Assembly (NCBI RefSeq): GCF_000214595.1
Contig: NZ_AFIG01000003.1
Location: forward strand, 124,001 to 188,000
Direction: 5' to 3'
Length of the DNA: 64,000 nucleotides
DNA from: Methylophaga thalassica MP
GTDB taxonomy: Bacteria; Pseudomonadota; Gammaproteobacteria; Nitrosococcales; Methylophagaceae
Below the pieces are notes generated by a model. It was not told the origin of the DNA and did not search any database. It saw only the letters and a program-made list of their open reading frames with translations. The position numbers were made by a program, and so were the translations under genes. Below are positions 38,201 through 46,144 of this stretch, in pieces; position 1 is the first letter of the stretch, and every line of letters begins with the position of its first letter.

Positions 38201-40947
38201 CTTTGTTCTCCTGACACATTGATATTCGCTGCATTGAGTGCAACATCACGCTCGGCATCAACTATTAATTTACCTGTTCTATCAGTCACATAGAGATTGG
38301 CGTATCGCTTAATATTATCGCGCTCGAAGTAGCTACTATCTTGATTTTGCTCGCTATGCGCCATTGAGCTGCTTATGTTTATATCGTTATCAGCAGAGAG
38401 CGAAAGTGACTTATTGGCGGATAATGTGCCACCCTCTATTGAAATCTCTGTCGCATTTACTGCAATAGATTGACTTTGAATATCACCGCCAAGCTGTTGA
38501 TAATATTCACTGTTCATCGAAACGGTATTTTTGCCTCTGATACTGGCAGCGTTAAATGTCTGCCCGTCGATCTCAAAGTTCACTTCATTACCAGCAAGTA
38601 AGCCTGTTTCTGCTATCAAGTCATCTTTTTCTGGTTTGATATATACCTTTGGAATCAGAGCGGTAATAAGCTCACCATTGTCCAATGTCACCTCTGTATT
38701 AACTAACCAAACGATATCAGTCGTTAATTGAGCGATTTGTTCAGCGCTGAGGGCAATACCAGGCGTTAACTGAAGTGTTTCTGCCATACTCACACCCGCA
38801 TCCATCAATGCCATAAACTGTGTTTGCTGGTCATTGTATTCACTCAGATACAGATGCCCGGTTAACTGGGCAATTTGGTCAGTGACTAATCGTTGCTCAA
38901 TAAACCCATCCCCTAGTCGTTTCATAACTGTAGTGGGATCAAAAGCGAGTTGTTGCAACATATAGTCAGAACTCAACCAATCGCTGTAATCTAAAAACTG
39001 TGGATCAGTTTCAATATAAAATTGAGTCGGATTGTCCACTAGTTTAAACATAGCGCTATTAATGATTGGCAGCGTCATAGTCTGAATGTTCGACAGACTT
39101 TGGATATCAGCATGACTATCCTCCAGTAGACTGATGCCTAAATTAAACTCTGTGTTTTTAGCTGCCGGATTGTAAGGTGCTATACCACCAAAATCGAGTT
39201 CTTCATCATTGCCATCCCAGTCTCTGAACTGGCGTGTACCGCTATGACTGACGCTTTTTTGTCCAGGTGTAGCTATGTTTTGCAAGCTTCCACCTGTCAC
39301 AGTCAGCGTTTGTCCTGCCACAATTTGGCTATCGCTATTAAGCACATCACCTGTTATCTGAATATTCCCTGTCGCCATGATTTTTGCCGGGGAAGAACTG
39401 ACAATATGAGTACTTTGTGTTTTAGCCGTGTAGTCGTAATAGGTATAGTCTTCGAAGTAGCGAATGATATTGCCGTTCTCATCAGTGAAAGGCTGTTTTT
39501 CTACGTTATGGTTGTTGATTAAGGGAAAACGGCTGACATCATATTTATGTGCCCACCCCTCAGGCTGTACTTCAATAATCCGCTCAACACTATCGGTTAC
39601 CCATTCCGTGATCATCTCAGCATTAAGATTTTGAAGTTCATCAGCGTGTATCGATATATCACCTGAAGCTTCGATCCGGCCGCCTGAATTAATAACCTGC
39701 CTAGCTGATGTCAAAGCATCCCCGGAATAGCCTCCAGCAATATCTATATTGCCCTGGCTGAGAATCTCAGCATTCTGATCATTGAATACGGTTTCAGTCG
39801 ATATCGACAAATTTTCTCTGGCCGCAATGACAGAATCATTATTGAATGTTGTCGTATTGAAAGTGGTGTTACCACCATAAATACGGGCACCAGGCTGATT
39901 GTTTAATGTCTCCGCATCGATAAGCAGCTGATTGACATTAATTAACCCCTTATTTTCTATCGTAGAATCAGCCAGTATGTGTAAATCATCAGAGACAATT
40001 TCACCAGAATCTATATTGTGAAGTTCAAACGTTTCGATAGCACTCGCTGCTTCAGCCCTAATGGTTCCTGTATTAACCAACTGACCATCCGTTGTCAGCG
40101 TCAAACTCTGCTTAGCTTTTATCTCTCCAGATTGTTTAACACCGACGCCTTCTTCCGTGCCGATTAAACGAATTTTACCTGCATACATGCCGCCAATCTC
40201 ACTGACATCTATACTAAAGCTAGGTTGGTCAGCATCCGCATCCAGTTTAGCTATGATGTCGTTGGTCGTGCTAACACGGTTTTTTCCTGTAGTGACAGTG
40301 AGATTGTTTGCCCAGATATCGGCATTGACTGACACGGCTCTTGCTATCAGATCCGTATAGGCTGTGGCGCTATCATCCAAACCTGCCCCATCAATACTGA
40401 TGTTGCCTCTTTCCACAAGAAAACCGCTTAACTGGCCATTATTCATCAGAGCTCGACCGGTGGTTAATGTGCTTCTGTCTGCATTAATAAAACCACAACC
40501 ATCGCAGCTGATACCAGCAGGATTAGCAATCACAAGCTGTGCTTTGCTTCCTGCAATTTCCATTGGTCCGTTCAGATAACTGGGATGTTGTGAATTCACT
40601 TCATTGAGAATAATTCGGGCTGTGCCACCTGCAAGCAGACTGTTTCCTTGGACCCATCCTGCTAATTGTGTCTGTACATTATTGGCACTGTTATTAAGAA
40701 TCACACCGTTTTTGTCCACATCAAACTGGCTGTATTTATTTCTGGATACCCCAGCCGAACTTGGTGTCTGAATATTCACTTGTGGCAAACCATTTGCTGT
40801 TTGGGTAATGATGGCCTGTTGATTAGCCGGCGCAGATGGGTCAACAGCAATGCCAGCAGCTAATAAATTGTCCTGATAAAGTGAAGCGCCACAGAGTGCC
40901 ACCGAAATCAAAATGCTTAAATATTTTCTGTTGAAACGATCTTCCAT
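35236..40947 (-). CDS. two-partner secretion exoprotein (FHA/CdiA-like) with lipase-like C-terminus
   Basis: About 1,900 residues. After a signal peptide comes the TPS domain recognised by the TpsB transporter (WVQGNSLLAGGTARIILNEV and NPAGISCDGCGF, near residues 100-150), then a long beta-helix of haemagglutinin repeats (roughly 280-1550). The last 300 residues differ: helical linker, then LIIDAHSRGG with a nucleophile-elbow Ser (codon 35659-35661), HKDDFVG about 60 residues later and VHNSYGE about 100 later, an apparent Ser-Asp-His alpha/beta-hydrolase triad. No VENN motif is seen. Of two nearby ATGs, 40947 has the better spacing (8 nt) from AGGAG. Exported contact toxin or adhesin; the lipase activity is inferred. 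Confidence 0.88.
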   Translation of the reverse strand: MEDRFNRKYLSILISVALCGASLYQDNLLAAGIAVDPSAPANQQAIITQTANGLPQVNIQTPSSAGVSRNKYSQFDVDKNGVILNNSANNVQTQLAGWVQGNSLLAGGTARIILNEVNSQHPSYLNGPMEIAGSKAQLVIANPAGISCDGCGFINADRSTLTTGRALMNNGQLSGFLVERGNISIDGAGLDDSATAYTDLIARAVSVNADIWANNLTVTTGKNRVSTTNDIIAKLDADADQPSFSIDVSEIGGMYAGKIRLIGTEEGVGVKQSGEIKAKQSLTLTTDGQLVNTGTIRAEAASAIETFELHNIDSGEIVSDDLHILADSTIENKGLINVNQLLIDAETLNNQPGARIYGGNTTFNTTTFNNDSVIAARENLSISTETVFNDQNAEILSQGNIDIAGGYSGDALTSARQVINSGGRIEASGDISIHADELQNLNAEMITEWVTDSVERIIEVQPEGWAHKYDVSRFPLINNHNVEKQPFTDENGNIIRYFEDYTYYDYTAKTQSTHIVSSSPAKIMATGNIQITGDVLNSDSQIVAGQTLTVTGGSLQNIATPGQKSVSHSGTRQFRDWDGNDEELDFGGIAPYNPAAKNTEFNLGISLLEDSHADIQSLSNIQTMTLPIINSAMFKLVDNPTQFYIETDPQFLDYSDWLSSDYMLQQLAFDPTTVMKRLGDGFIEQRLVTDQIAQLTGHLYLSEYNDQQTQFMALMDAGVSMAETLQLTPGIALSAEQIAQLTTDIVWLVNTEVTLDNGELITALIPKVYIKPEKDDLIAETGLLAGNEVNFEIDGQTFNAASIRGKNTVSMNSEYYQQLGGDIQSQSIAVNATEISIEGGTLSANKSLSLSADNDINISSSMAHSEQNQDSSYFERDNIKRYANLYVTDRTGKLIVDAERDVALNAANINVSGEQSQTQISAGQNLTLGTAKESETNLSILNARDFNKMHEQKDSGTSIKTNGDVSLKAGNTLQLTAADINSQQGHLDLTARQINIENGEATYQSDIATYTKRSSGFSLRKKEQRDMFSQQTSVASSVTAKNISIDSATDINVKGSQILADESIQLNATKDINITAAEQSFAESHYIKEKKSGLSGTGGVGISIGTRAMNTQTEIKQLIHNKSTIGALNGDISVVAGEAFEQENSDLISVKGDIDVKAKDINITSLYDKSETKQVTEFSQSGLSLSLKAPAISVATQAYQHALGSVEEDKKKNRVLNGITAYVQAKQLAEMGENTLNLINEGKADEAISSSGLKISISIGKSESKTQTETKSQTSQASTIRAGQNVRLTATDKDVVVTGSDILADGDISINAANNIDILASQNIQQQHTKMASSSASIGLSFGIGENTGVSLDMAMSKGKGKTNSEGVFYQNSHITAAKDLSMTTGNDLSLIGAEAKGDKVSVNVGNNLTLSSLQDSHYLTGKESSSGGGVGIGVGTASSSFNLYHNVQKSNSDYLSVNQQTGIMAGKEGFDIDVGRHTELDAALIDSQAQAGKNQITTATLHTSDKQNAMSAEVSQQGFNISSDAFSGKYGLLKTASQNLSNKGEASVDDASSTLSAIAPAQITITDADEQLAVYGKTAEETISDINRNTQNTHRKLNLADIELLKDEAEADQLSKQLLYEAATAFTDEAFRKMFLTKIEFYQVMRDENGEVIKDENNEAIWKKLTDEEKQNLKPGKDNKVHIFNNGMFNSVDAAKKLALQNHQSDYLIHFPLTNNALSELMVAGYQKFLESEGFGLTNAVKENIKVMAKYGDKGLIIDAHSRGGMTTGNALEVIDSRNANDSSMLQYMDIYTVGSAFNNQQMADLLNKNSGQNGNVYAQVHKDDFVGTFIGGNEATGGTTPEGSTSLIEGLKAIFFDVTVHNSYGEGKPNGASKKYWQDSPDGKAKFILIPASNNKEVLNK

Positions 40948-40968
40948 GATCATATCTCCTGAATACGT

Positions 40969-42681
40969 TCAGTATTGATAAGTCAAATTAAATCCAAGAT
41001 GCCGTCCATCCTCAAAGCCATCGGGTTTTGATAATGATTTCCCCGCAAACACATCATAAAAAAGGCCGTGCCACTGACCTCTTAAACCAATCACAGCACC
41101 AGCTAAAGTCTGTCCCAATAAATACTTCGCCGATTGACCACTGACATGACCAAAATCTATTCCCGTATAAATTTGTTGTTGGTTTTGCAAAGGGAAACTA
41201 ATTGTATTGCGGCTAAGCCAACCCTGCTCGGCAGATAAAGACTGTTCACCATCAAATCCCCTGACGGTATATCGCCCACCAATCGAGAATCTGTCCTGAG
41301 GAACCAACGGTGTTTTATTCCACTGCGCCCGCCAATCTGACTGCAACTGAATCTGATAGTCAGTGAACTGAACGGGCATGAACCAATTAAAATAAGCATT
41401 AAAAATTTTTGGTCTGGAAGTCCCTTCACCAAAGGCTTCCTCTGGTGCAGCGATGGCATCAAATGCAGCTGTTCCCCGCTGATATGAAACACCCGCATCT
41501 ATGGTTGCTTTGCCGATATAACGACGGTAATCAACACCGGCAATCCAGCCAGCACTTTTTCTGCGTTGAACCTCAATTTCGGTATCATCAATAAAGTTAT
41601 GTGAACGTCGATGATAGCCAGTCAATGAAGTGGTTAATTTCGAAAACTGATCGCGATATAAAACCCGACTCATGGCAAGCTCTTGCCTTTCACTCTTACC
41701 CTGATAAACATAGGTCTGGTTGAGTCCGGCCACACGCTGGTCATATTCATATTCACTATTTGTAAATGAGAATAACCAGTAGCCGACAGGAATAGAAATA
41801 TGGGCCGTTTCCCCATGGCTGCCGCCGACATTCTCCTTACCGCCAAAATCCTTGTTTTTACTCATATAAATAAGGTCATTAAGTCCCAAAATATTATCCA
41901 GAGACAAAGTAGCCGAACCTTGATAACGCCCTGTCGACTCATAACCACTATCATCAAATGCCAGAGTCAACCTGAAAGGCTTCGACTGTTGGTAATCCAA
42001 TAAAAGCTGGCTATCCCCCGGCTGGCTGTTTTCCGTATCATCAGGTTTGATATCAATATTGGTATCCACAGTAGGAATACGTTTCATATTTTCCATCGCT
42101 TGCTCGAGATCTCTCACATTGAGCAAATCACCTTCACCACTCGGTAAAGCTGACCATAGTGTTAACCTGGACACCAAATTATCAGGATCGACAATGCTAA
42201 TTCGCCCTGGTATCAGGCTATACCTTAATTCCCCAGAGTTTAAATCTTGGGGTTCTATCAACACGCGAGTCGTAATAAAGCCTTTCTTTATGATGCTGTT
42301 TTGAAGCTCAGACTGAATCTGGTTGATAGCATTAATACCAAGACATTGGCCTAATAAGTCAGGATGTTGATGAAGCGTTTCTGAAATAGCGAAATGAAAT
42401 AAGGATGAGTCATCACCCTCTAATGAAATCTTCTCAATGACAAAACATGGCCTTTCATCAAACGGGATAACATTGGCCGCTATTGGCTTGTCACTCTCTA
42501 ATCTGACGTCCGGCTCATATTCCTGTTGTTTGCGTAGCGCATCTAATTGCTCTTGTCGACGTTGATCTTTGAGAGCATCAATTTCAGGCAATGTTTCAGA
42601 AACAACGGGAAAACTCAAAAACCACAAACACAGAAAAAAGCAGCATATGGCTATATGCCGTAAAGATTTTAATACTCGCAT
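40969..42681 (-). CDS. TpsB outer-membrane transporter (ShlB/FhaC/CdiB family)
   Basis: 570 residues. Signal peptide (1-29), an N-terminal helix with RRQEQLDALRKQQEYEP, two POTRA domains (about 75-240; CFVIEKISLEGDD, GFITTRVLIEPQDLNSGELRYSLIPGRI), then a 16-strand barrel with the conserved RFSIGGRYTVRGFDGE motif in loop L6 and a terminal NLTYQY strand. It secretes the exoprotein whose gene starts 21 nt downstream. No ribosome site of its own is visible: its ATG lies in a hairpin just after a 15-codon leader ORF. Confidence 0.93.
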   Translation of the reverse strand: MRVLKSLRHIAICCFFLCLWFLSFPVVSETLPEIDALKDQRRQEQLDALRKQQEYEPDVRLESDKPIAANVIPFDERPCFVIEKISLEGDDSSLFHFAISETLHQHPDLLGQCLGINAINQIQSELQNSIIKKGFITTRVLIEPQDLNSGELRYSLIPGRISIVDPDNLVSRLTLWSALPSGEGDLLNVRDLEQAMENMKRIPTVDTNIDIKPDDTENSQPGDSQLLLDYQQSKPFRLTLAFDDSGYESTGRYQGSATLSLDNILGLNDLIYMSKNKDFGGKENVGGSHGETAHISIPVGYWLFSFTNSEYEYDQRVAGLNQTYVYQGKSERQELAMSRVLYRDQFSKLTTSLTGYHRRSHNFIDDTEIEVQRRKSAGWIAGVDYRRYIGKATIDAGVSYQRGTAAFDAIAAPEEAFGEGTSRPKIFNAYFNWFMPVQFTDYQIQLQSDWRAQWNKTPLVPQDRFSIGGRYTVRGFDGEQSLSAEQGWLSRNTISFPLQNQQQIYTGIDFGHVSGQSAKYLLGQTLAGAVIGLRGQWHGLFYDVFAGKSLSKPDGFEDGRHLGFNLTYQY

Positions 42682-42698
42682 CGCGATTAAACGCGATG
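42679..42698 (-). promoter_or_regulatory. hairpin sequestering the tpsB start codon
   Basis: On the minus strand CATCGCG, loop TTTAAT, CGCGATG: the last three bases are the tpsB ATG. The loop holds the TAA stop of the leader ORF. A ribosome finishing the leader would melt the helix and free the start codon. Confidence 0.5.
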
Positions 42699-42734
42699 AA
42701 TAGCAAATTGAGAATTAAAGGTGAGTTGATTCAT
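42687..42734 (-). CDS. 15-residue leader peptide upstream of tpsB
   Basis: Encodes MNQLTFNSQFAIHRV. GGAGGA lies 8 nt before its ATG (42743-42748), much stronger than anything in front of tpsB, and its stop codon lies 5 nt before the tpsB ATG. This arrangement is what translational coupling needs. No signature of an amino-acid attenuator (no runs of one codon) is present. Too short for homology; the support is purely positional. Confidence 0.5.
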   Translation of the reverse strand: MNQLTFNSQFAIHRV

Positions 42735-42908
42735 TCTGACTGTCCTCCATGACGGTTTAGAAGTGTTTTTTTCGCGTGCATCCATGCACAATGTGATCAA
42801 TCTAATCAAATCAAAAAATGATTTCTACTGCATAAGAGGACAAATATTGCAGTTTTGTGACACCACTCACAAGGATGGTGATATCAAGTAGTATTTTGAG
42901 CCAGATCG

Positions 42909-42981
42909 AAATAGCTTACTTTCCGACATTCAGCCACGATTTGGTCAGGTTAATCTTAATAGTTTTAACCGGGTCCAAATA
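42909..42981. repeat. diverged noncoding repeat A, copy 1
   Basis: The stretch from AAATAGCTTACTTTCC to TTAATAGTTTTAACC matches 45987-46060 in the same orientation at roughly 70% by eye. It lies just downstream of the broken P450 gene. The rest of the 42735-43014 gap holds the tpsB promoter region and a small palindrome (GTGCATCCATGCAC, near 42776). Confidence 0.65.
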
Positions 42982-43014
42982 TCCTACTTTATCAACATCG
43001 TAGTTTATTAAGCA

Positions 43015-43824
43015 TTATCGCAGTTCGAGATCCATTAAAGTCCCATCACCTGGTTTGGTTGTAACTCCAGCCCTTACTCCAGATGCATTATTAACAGCTT
43101 TAAAATTGAATACCTTGATAAAGGCGCCGACGACTAGCCCCACCTCTAATTGACCAAGAAATTGACCCGGGCATACACGAGCTCCTAAACCAAATCCAAA
43201 ATGGGTTAAATTTTTACGCGTTATGCCTAGACGCGTCAGCTCATCCCAGCGTAAAGGTGAAAAAGTGTCTGCCGGATATCCAGAAACCTCTTTGCCCCAA
43301 AAAGCTTCGTTGCGGTTTGCATTCCAAATATTCAGTCGGATGGTGGTATTTTTGGGAATCATTATTTTTCTTGTATCGTCTAATTTAAGCCATGTATCGG
43401 CCGTGGCTTTCCGGGGAAAGAAATAAAGTGAGGGGGTTAAACGTAAGGTTTCATTCAAACACTGATTAAGTAATTTTGCTTCGGTTAAGCTTTCGGGATC
43501 GTAAACATCAATGTCTTTTACTTCGCTATATATCTTCTCTTGCAACTCAGGTTGTCGTGACAAATGAGATAACGTCCAAGTCGCAAACGATGAAGTCGCT
43601 TCTAAAGCCCCAGCTAAAAATACTCTGATATTGCTCCGCAATGCCTCTTCATCTTCAACTTTATCAATGAAGTTTTTCCAATGTCCTGACTTTTCGCCTC
43701 TGCCAGAAAGTGCAATGTCAGTTAAGTCCTCAAGGGCCTCCCTCCAACGCTTTACATCAGCTCCTTTACCCGTAATAAATTGATGAATAGCCGACAGGTT
43801 AGGTGCCACAGTATTGGTAATCAT
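43015..43824 (-). CDS. cytochrome P450, C-terminal part (interrupted gene)
   Basis: 269 codons carrying the catalytic half of a P450: I-helix AGALEATSS, K-helix ExxR in LNETLRL, and the heme-thiolate loop FGFGLGARVCPGQ. It begins at an ATG inside the GATTACAT repeat with no ribosome-binding site, so it is probably not translated on its own. It is in the same frame as the upstream part, separated only by a TGA within the repeat. Joined with a single repeat unit the protein would be about 494 residues, normal for a P450. Substrate unknown; no ferredoxin or reductase gene is adjacent. Confidence 0.85.
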   Translation of the reverse strand: MITNTVAPNLSAIHQFITGKGADVKRWREALEDLTDIALSGRGEKSGHWKNFIDKVEDEEALRSNIRVFLAGALEATSSFATWTLSHLSRQPELQEKIYSEVKDIDVYDPESLTEAKLLNQCLNETLRLTPSLYFFPRKATADTWLKLDDTRKIMIPKNTTIRLNIWNANRNEAFWGKEVSGYPADTFSPLRWDELTRLGITRKNLTHFGFGLGARVCPGQFLGQLEVGLVVGAFIKVFNFKAVNNASGVRAGVTTKPGDGTLMDLELR

Positions 43825-43856
43825 GTAATCATGTAATCATGTAATCATGTAATCAA
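43819..43856 (-). repeat. tandem 8-bp repeat (GATTACAT)x4 plus partial unit
   Basis: On the minus strand GATTACAT occurs four times, followed by GATTAC. With one unit the P450 frame is open (IDYMITNTV). Four units add 24 bp, which keeps the frame but creates a TGA; two or three units would shift it. So only copy number 1 (or another 3n+1 free of the stop, which this unit cannot give) yields full protein. Confidence 0.95.
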
Positions 43857-44523
43857 TTAACGAAACTAACGCAGGGACATAACGTTCGCGTAACTCCTTA
43901 TACTCAACCGAACCACCAAAGAAATTATTCACTAACATTTCCAGCATGATAGGTTGAATTTCCTGTTCAATTTCGACGCGATAAATGTTTTTCTTACTCA
44001 TCTTCTGCGCATCACGTAAAACGATTAATCGTTTCTCTATCGTTTTACGAAACGTTTTCTCAAACTCATGAAACTCTTCAGGTTGGAACAGAGAGCCTTT
44101 TCCAAAAGGTCCCGCTGACATCTGTTTTTGTTTTCGCCATACTTTGCCGTTTGCATATAGGAGAGAATTGACTCCGGTGACACGGGCAATTCCAGTCATT
44201 GGTGTCGTATCACGATCAAATTGCCCGGGCTTATCGCCTGTAGCAAGAAGAACAGCTCTAATTACTGCTGGATCACGAGTAATGAAAACCGGCGGCATAC
44301 CCATCACATATAAATAGCGGTTATCACGCTCAAACAAATCAGGTGATTTAGCGTTTGTATAAAAAGCATCGAAGAGTGCCAAAGGCGTTTTGTAGTTTAA
44401 AAGATGAGGAAAAGGGAGACATGGTCGCCCTCTTTCAAATAGATATACACGTGACGGTAAAACATCACCCTTAAATGGATTAATATCCATGATTTGCTGC
44501 CAGATATTTTTAAATAAACGCAT
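43837..44523 (-). CDS. cytochrome P450, N-terminal part (interrupted gene)
   Basis: 228 codons ending at a TGA in the GATTACAT tract. The segment holds the P450 N-terminal beta-sheet domain and the C-helix (NGKVWRKQKQM, the heme-propionate contact), but no heme-binding cysteine, so alone it cannot be an enzyme. No membrane anchor, so a soluble bacterial-type P450. The start at 44523 has GGTAATTAA upstream, a weak ribosome site. The gene sits between repeat block B (44781-44860) upstream and A (42909-42981) downstream. Confidence 0.85.
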   Translation of the reverse strand: MRLFKNIWQQIMDINPFKGDVLPSRVYLFERGRPCLPFPHLLNYKTPLALFDAFYTNAKSPDLFERDNRYLYVMGMPPVFITRDPAVIRAVLLATGDKPGQFDRDTTPMTGIARVTGVNSLLYANGKVWRKQKQMSAGPFGKGSLFQPEEFHEFEKTFRKTIEKRLIVLRDAQKMSKKNIYRVEIEQEIQPIMLEMLVNNFFGGSVEYKELRERYVPALVSLIDYMIT

Positions 44524-44615
44524 TTAATTACCTTGATGAAAAATGCAATGGGGTCTACTTCGAATTGCAGTGTTAATGAAGAAATTCAAGAACCAATACG
44601 GTCAGAATGTTTGAT

Positions 44616-44780
44616 TTATATAGGATGTATTTTTACTTCAAACCGCTCGGAGAAGTCTTTGAACTTAACTAAATAGACGGAGCCATCTTCATCAGAAAAG
44701 AAAAGAGCTTGATGGAAATTGTCACGTTGAATGAGATCTTGTGGACAATCTTTTTTGAATAATATTGGTAATCTGGCCAT
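44616..44780 (-). CDS. small hypothetical protein, 54 residues
   Basis: An uninterrupted 54-codon frame starting MARLPILFKKDCPQDL, with AAGGA 7 nt upstream of its ATG. Composition is protein-like, with alternating aromatic and charged residues (DGSVYLVKFKDFSERFEVKI, beta-rich). No membrane segment or known motif. It lies upstream of the P450 in the same direction, about 90 nt away, so the two may be co-transcribed. The leader overlaps repeat block B; in the second copy of B the corresponding ATG is lost. Confidence 0.55.
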   Translation of the reverse strand: MARLPILFKKDCPQDLIQRDNFHQALFFSDEDGSVYLVKFKDFSERFEVKIHPI

Positions 44781-44860
44781 GAGCAATCCTTGCTTAAATG
44801 ACGATTAAAATTAATTTAATCTATCTGGGTAGTATTAAATGGTATGACGCTATTGATTCC
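44781..44860. repeat. diverged noncoding repeat B, copy 1
   Basis: From GAGCAATCCTTGCTTAAATG to CTATTGATT; matches 46066-46139 in the same orientation at about 75% by eye. Forms the leader of the 54-residue ORF. Confidence 0.7.
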
Positions 44861-44883
44861 TTATCTACGTCGATTCTAATAGG

Positions 44884-45891
44884 TTAGGACTTTTGCTTTA
44901 AACTCTCTCTTAGCATGCACAACACACTTAATTCTTCTTCCGACAAATTTTGATTGTCTTTTATTAAGTGCTTCACTTGATCTAAGAAATAATGTGCTGT
45001 TTTACCCTCAATATAATTATCAATGACTCTCGGATCAATATAAGCACTTTTTGCAACAGCTGGAGTATTGCCTAGCTGCTCTGAAACACTGACGACCACT
45101 GATTTAATATTCTTATCAAGCGATGCTTGGTCTTCTTTGCTGACTGTGCCGAGTTCATCAAAGGCCAATGCAGCGATCATAGTGCCCGCCCATGTCCTGA
45201 AATCTTTCGCTGAAAATTCCTCGCCCATACACTCATGAATGAAATCGTTAAGCTCACTGGCTTCAACTTCTTTTTTATTGTTATTTTCATCATAGTATTT
45301 AAACAGGCGATAACCGGGAATATCATCTAAGGTTTTAATAGCATTGGCTAACTTTTTATCTTCGACATGACGTTCCTGTTCCTGACCAGACTTACCCAGA
45401 TACGAAAATATAATTTCGTCGTCATTAATTTCTACATGCTTTTTTCGTAGCGTGGTTAAACCATACGTATTGTTTTCTTCAGTATATCTAGGGCTACCAG
45501 GTCGAAAATACGCTTGGTCCATTAGACGTAGCATGGTGGATAATACTTTTTCTCTCGACATCTTACGTTGTCGTAAATGTTGGCCTGTGACACGCCGCAT
45601 ATGCTCTAATTGCTCAGCAAAACGAATGATACGGTCGAATTTTTCTTGGTTATGTTTTTCTTGAATATCAGGATTGTAAATATATTGTTTTCTATTTTTA
45701 GCATCCCTTCCAGTCGCTAAGATATCGGCTTTTTTATCCTCTGATATTTCAACATCAGTCCATGCAGGCGGTATGACTAAACTGGTGAACCACTCTCTAA
45801 TAGATTTATCTTTTACCGTTTCATTCTGTTCATCAATGTAGGTAAAACCCGTGCCATGTTTTCTTCTGTAGTACATATCCGTTATTTTCAA
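44884..45891 (-). CDS. DNA topoisomerase IB (poxvirus/eukaryote-like)
   Basis: 335 residues. Relaxes supercoils through a 3'-phosphotyrosine intermediate. RRKHGTGFTYID (9-20) is the N-terminal DNA clamp. Catalytic residues are Arg149/Lys151 in TTLRKKHV, Arg232 in KDFRTWAGT and Tyr284 in AKSAYIDPRVI, with all landmarks present, so it should be active. Bacterial TopIB is patchily distributed, in keeping with an accessory region. The first codon is TTG (45891); an ATG at 45876 is the alternative. Neither has a strong ribosome site. It lies between the two copies of the A/B noncoding block. Confidence 0.92.
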   Translation of the reverse strand: MKITDMYYRRKHGTGFTYIDEQNETVKDKSIREWFTSLVIPPAWTDVEISEDKKADILATGRDAKNRKQYIYNPDIQEKHNQEKFDRIIRFAEQLEHMRRVTGQHLRQRKMSREKVLSTMLRLMDQAYFRPGSPRYTEENNTYGLTTLRKKHVEINDDEIIFSYLGKSGQEQERHVEDKKLANAIKTLDDIPGYRLFKYYDENNNKKEVEASELNDFIHECMGEEFSAKDFRTWAGTMIAALAFDELGTVSKEDQASLDKNIKSVVVSVSEQLGNTPAVAKSAYIDPRVIDNYIEGKTAHYFLDQVKHLIKDNQNLSEEELSVLCMLRESLKQKS

Positions 45892-45986
45892 TCAAATAGT
45901 CAGGGGATAGACCGTCTTTCACAAAGTCAATAAATGCCATCAATTCAAACGCATTTTTTCGACTTCAGGTATTTAGGTCAGTGTAA

Positions 45987-46139
45987 GAATAGCTCACTCT
46001 TCGCTATTCAGCCTCGTTTAGAAAGTTTCATCTTAATAGTTTTTAACCTGACCCCACATAACCTTGAGCAATCCTAGCTTAAATAACTTTTTAATTTAAT
46101 CTATATGGGTAAAATCAAACGATTGACCCTATTGATTTT
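45987..46139. repeat. diverged noncoding repeats A and B, copy 2, adjacent
   Basis: A2 (45987-46060) and B2 (46066-46139) are next to each other here, whereas in copy 1 about 1.8 kb (P450 and the small ORF) separate them. Same order and orientation. Ends within a few bases of the first attC-like site. The remainder of the 45892-46144 gap holds nothing recognisable. Confidence 0.65.
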
Positions 46140-46144
46140 TTCAT

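Noticed and set aside
39244-39522. 92-codon frame opposite the exoprotein gene
   Set aside because: Shadow of a long beta-helix gene; Cys/His-rich translation without a ribosome site. The same holds for the other antisense frames over this gene.
43819-43856. CRISPR-like repeat
   Set aside because: Units are 8 bp and directly adjacent with no spacers.
42909-46139. A and B blocks as ends of a transposon
   Set aside because: They are direct and not inverted, no transposase lies between, and no target duplication is visible.
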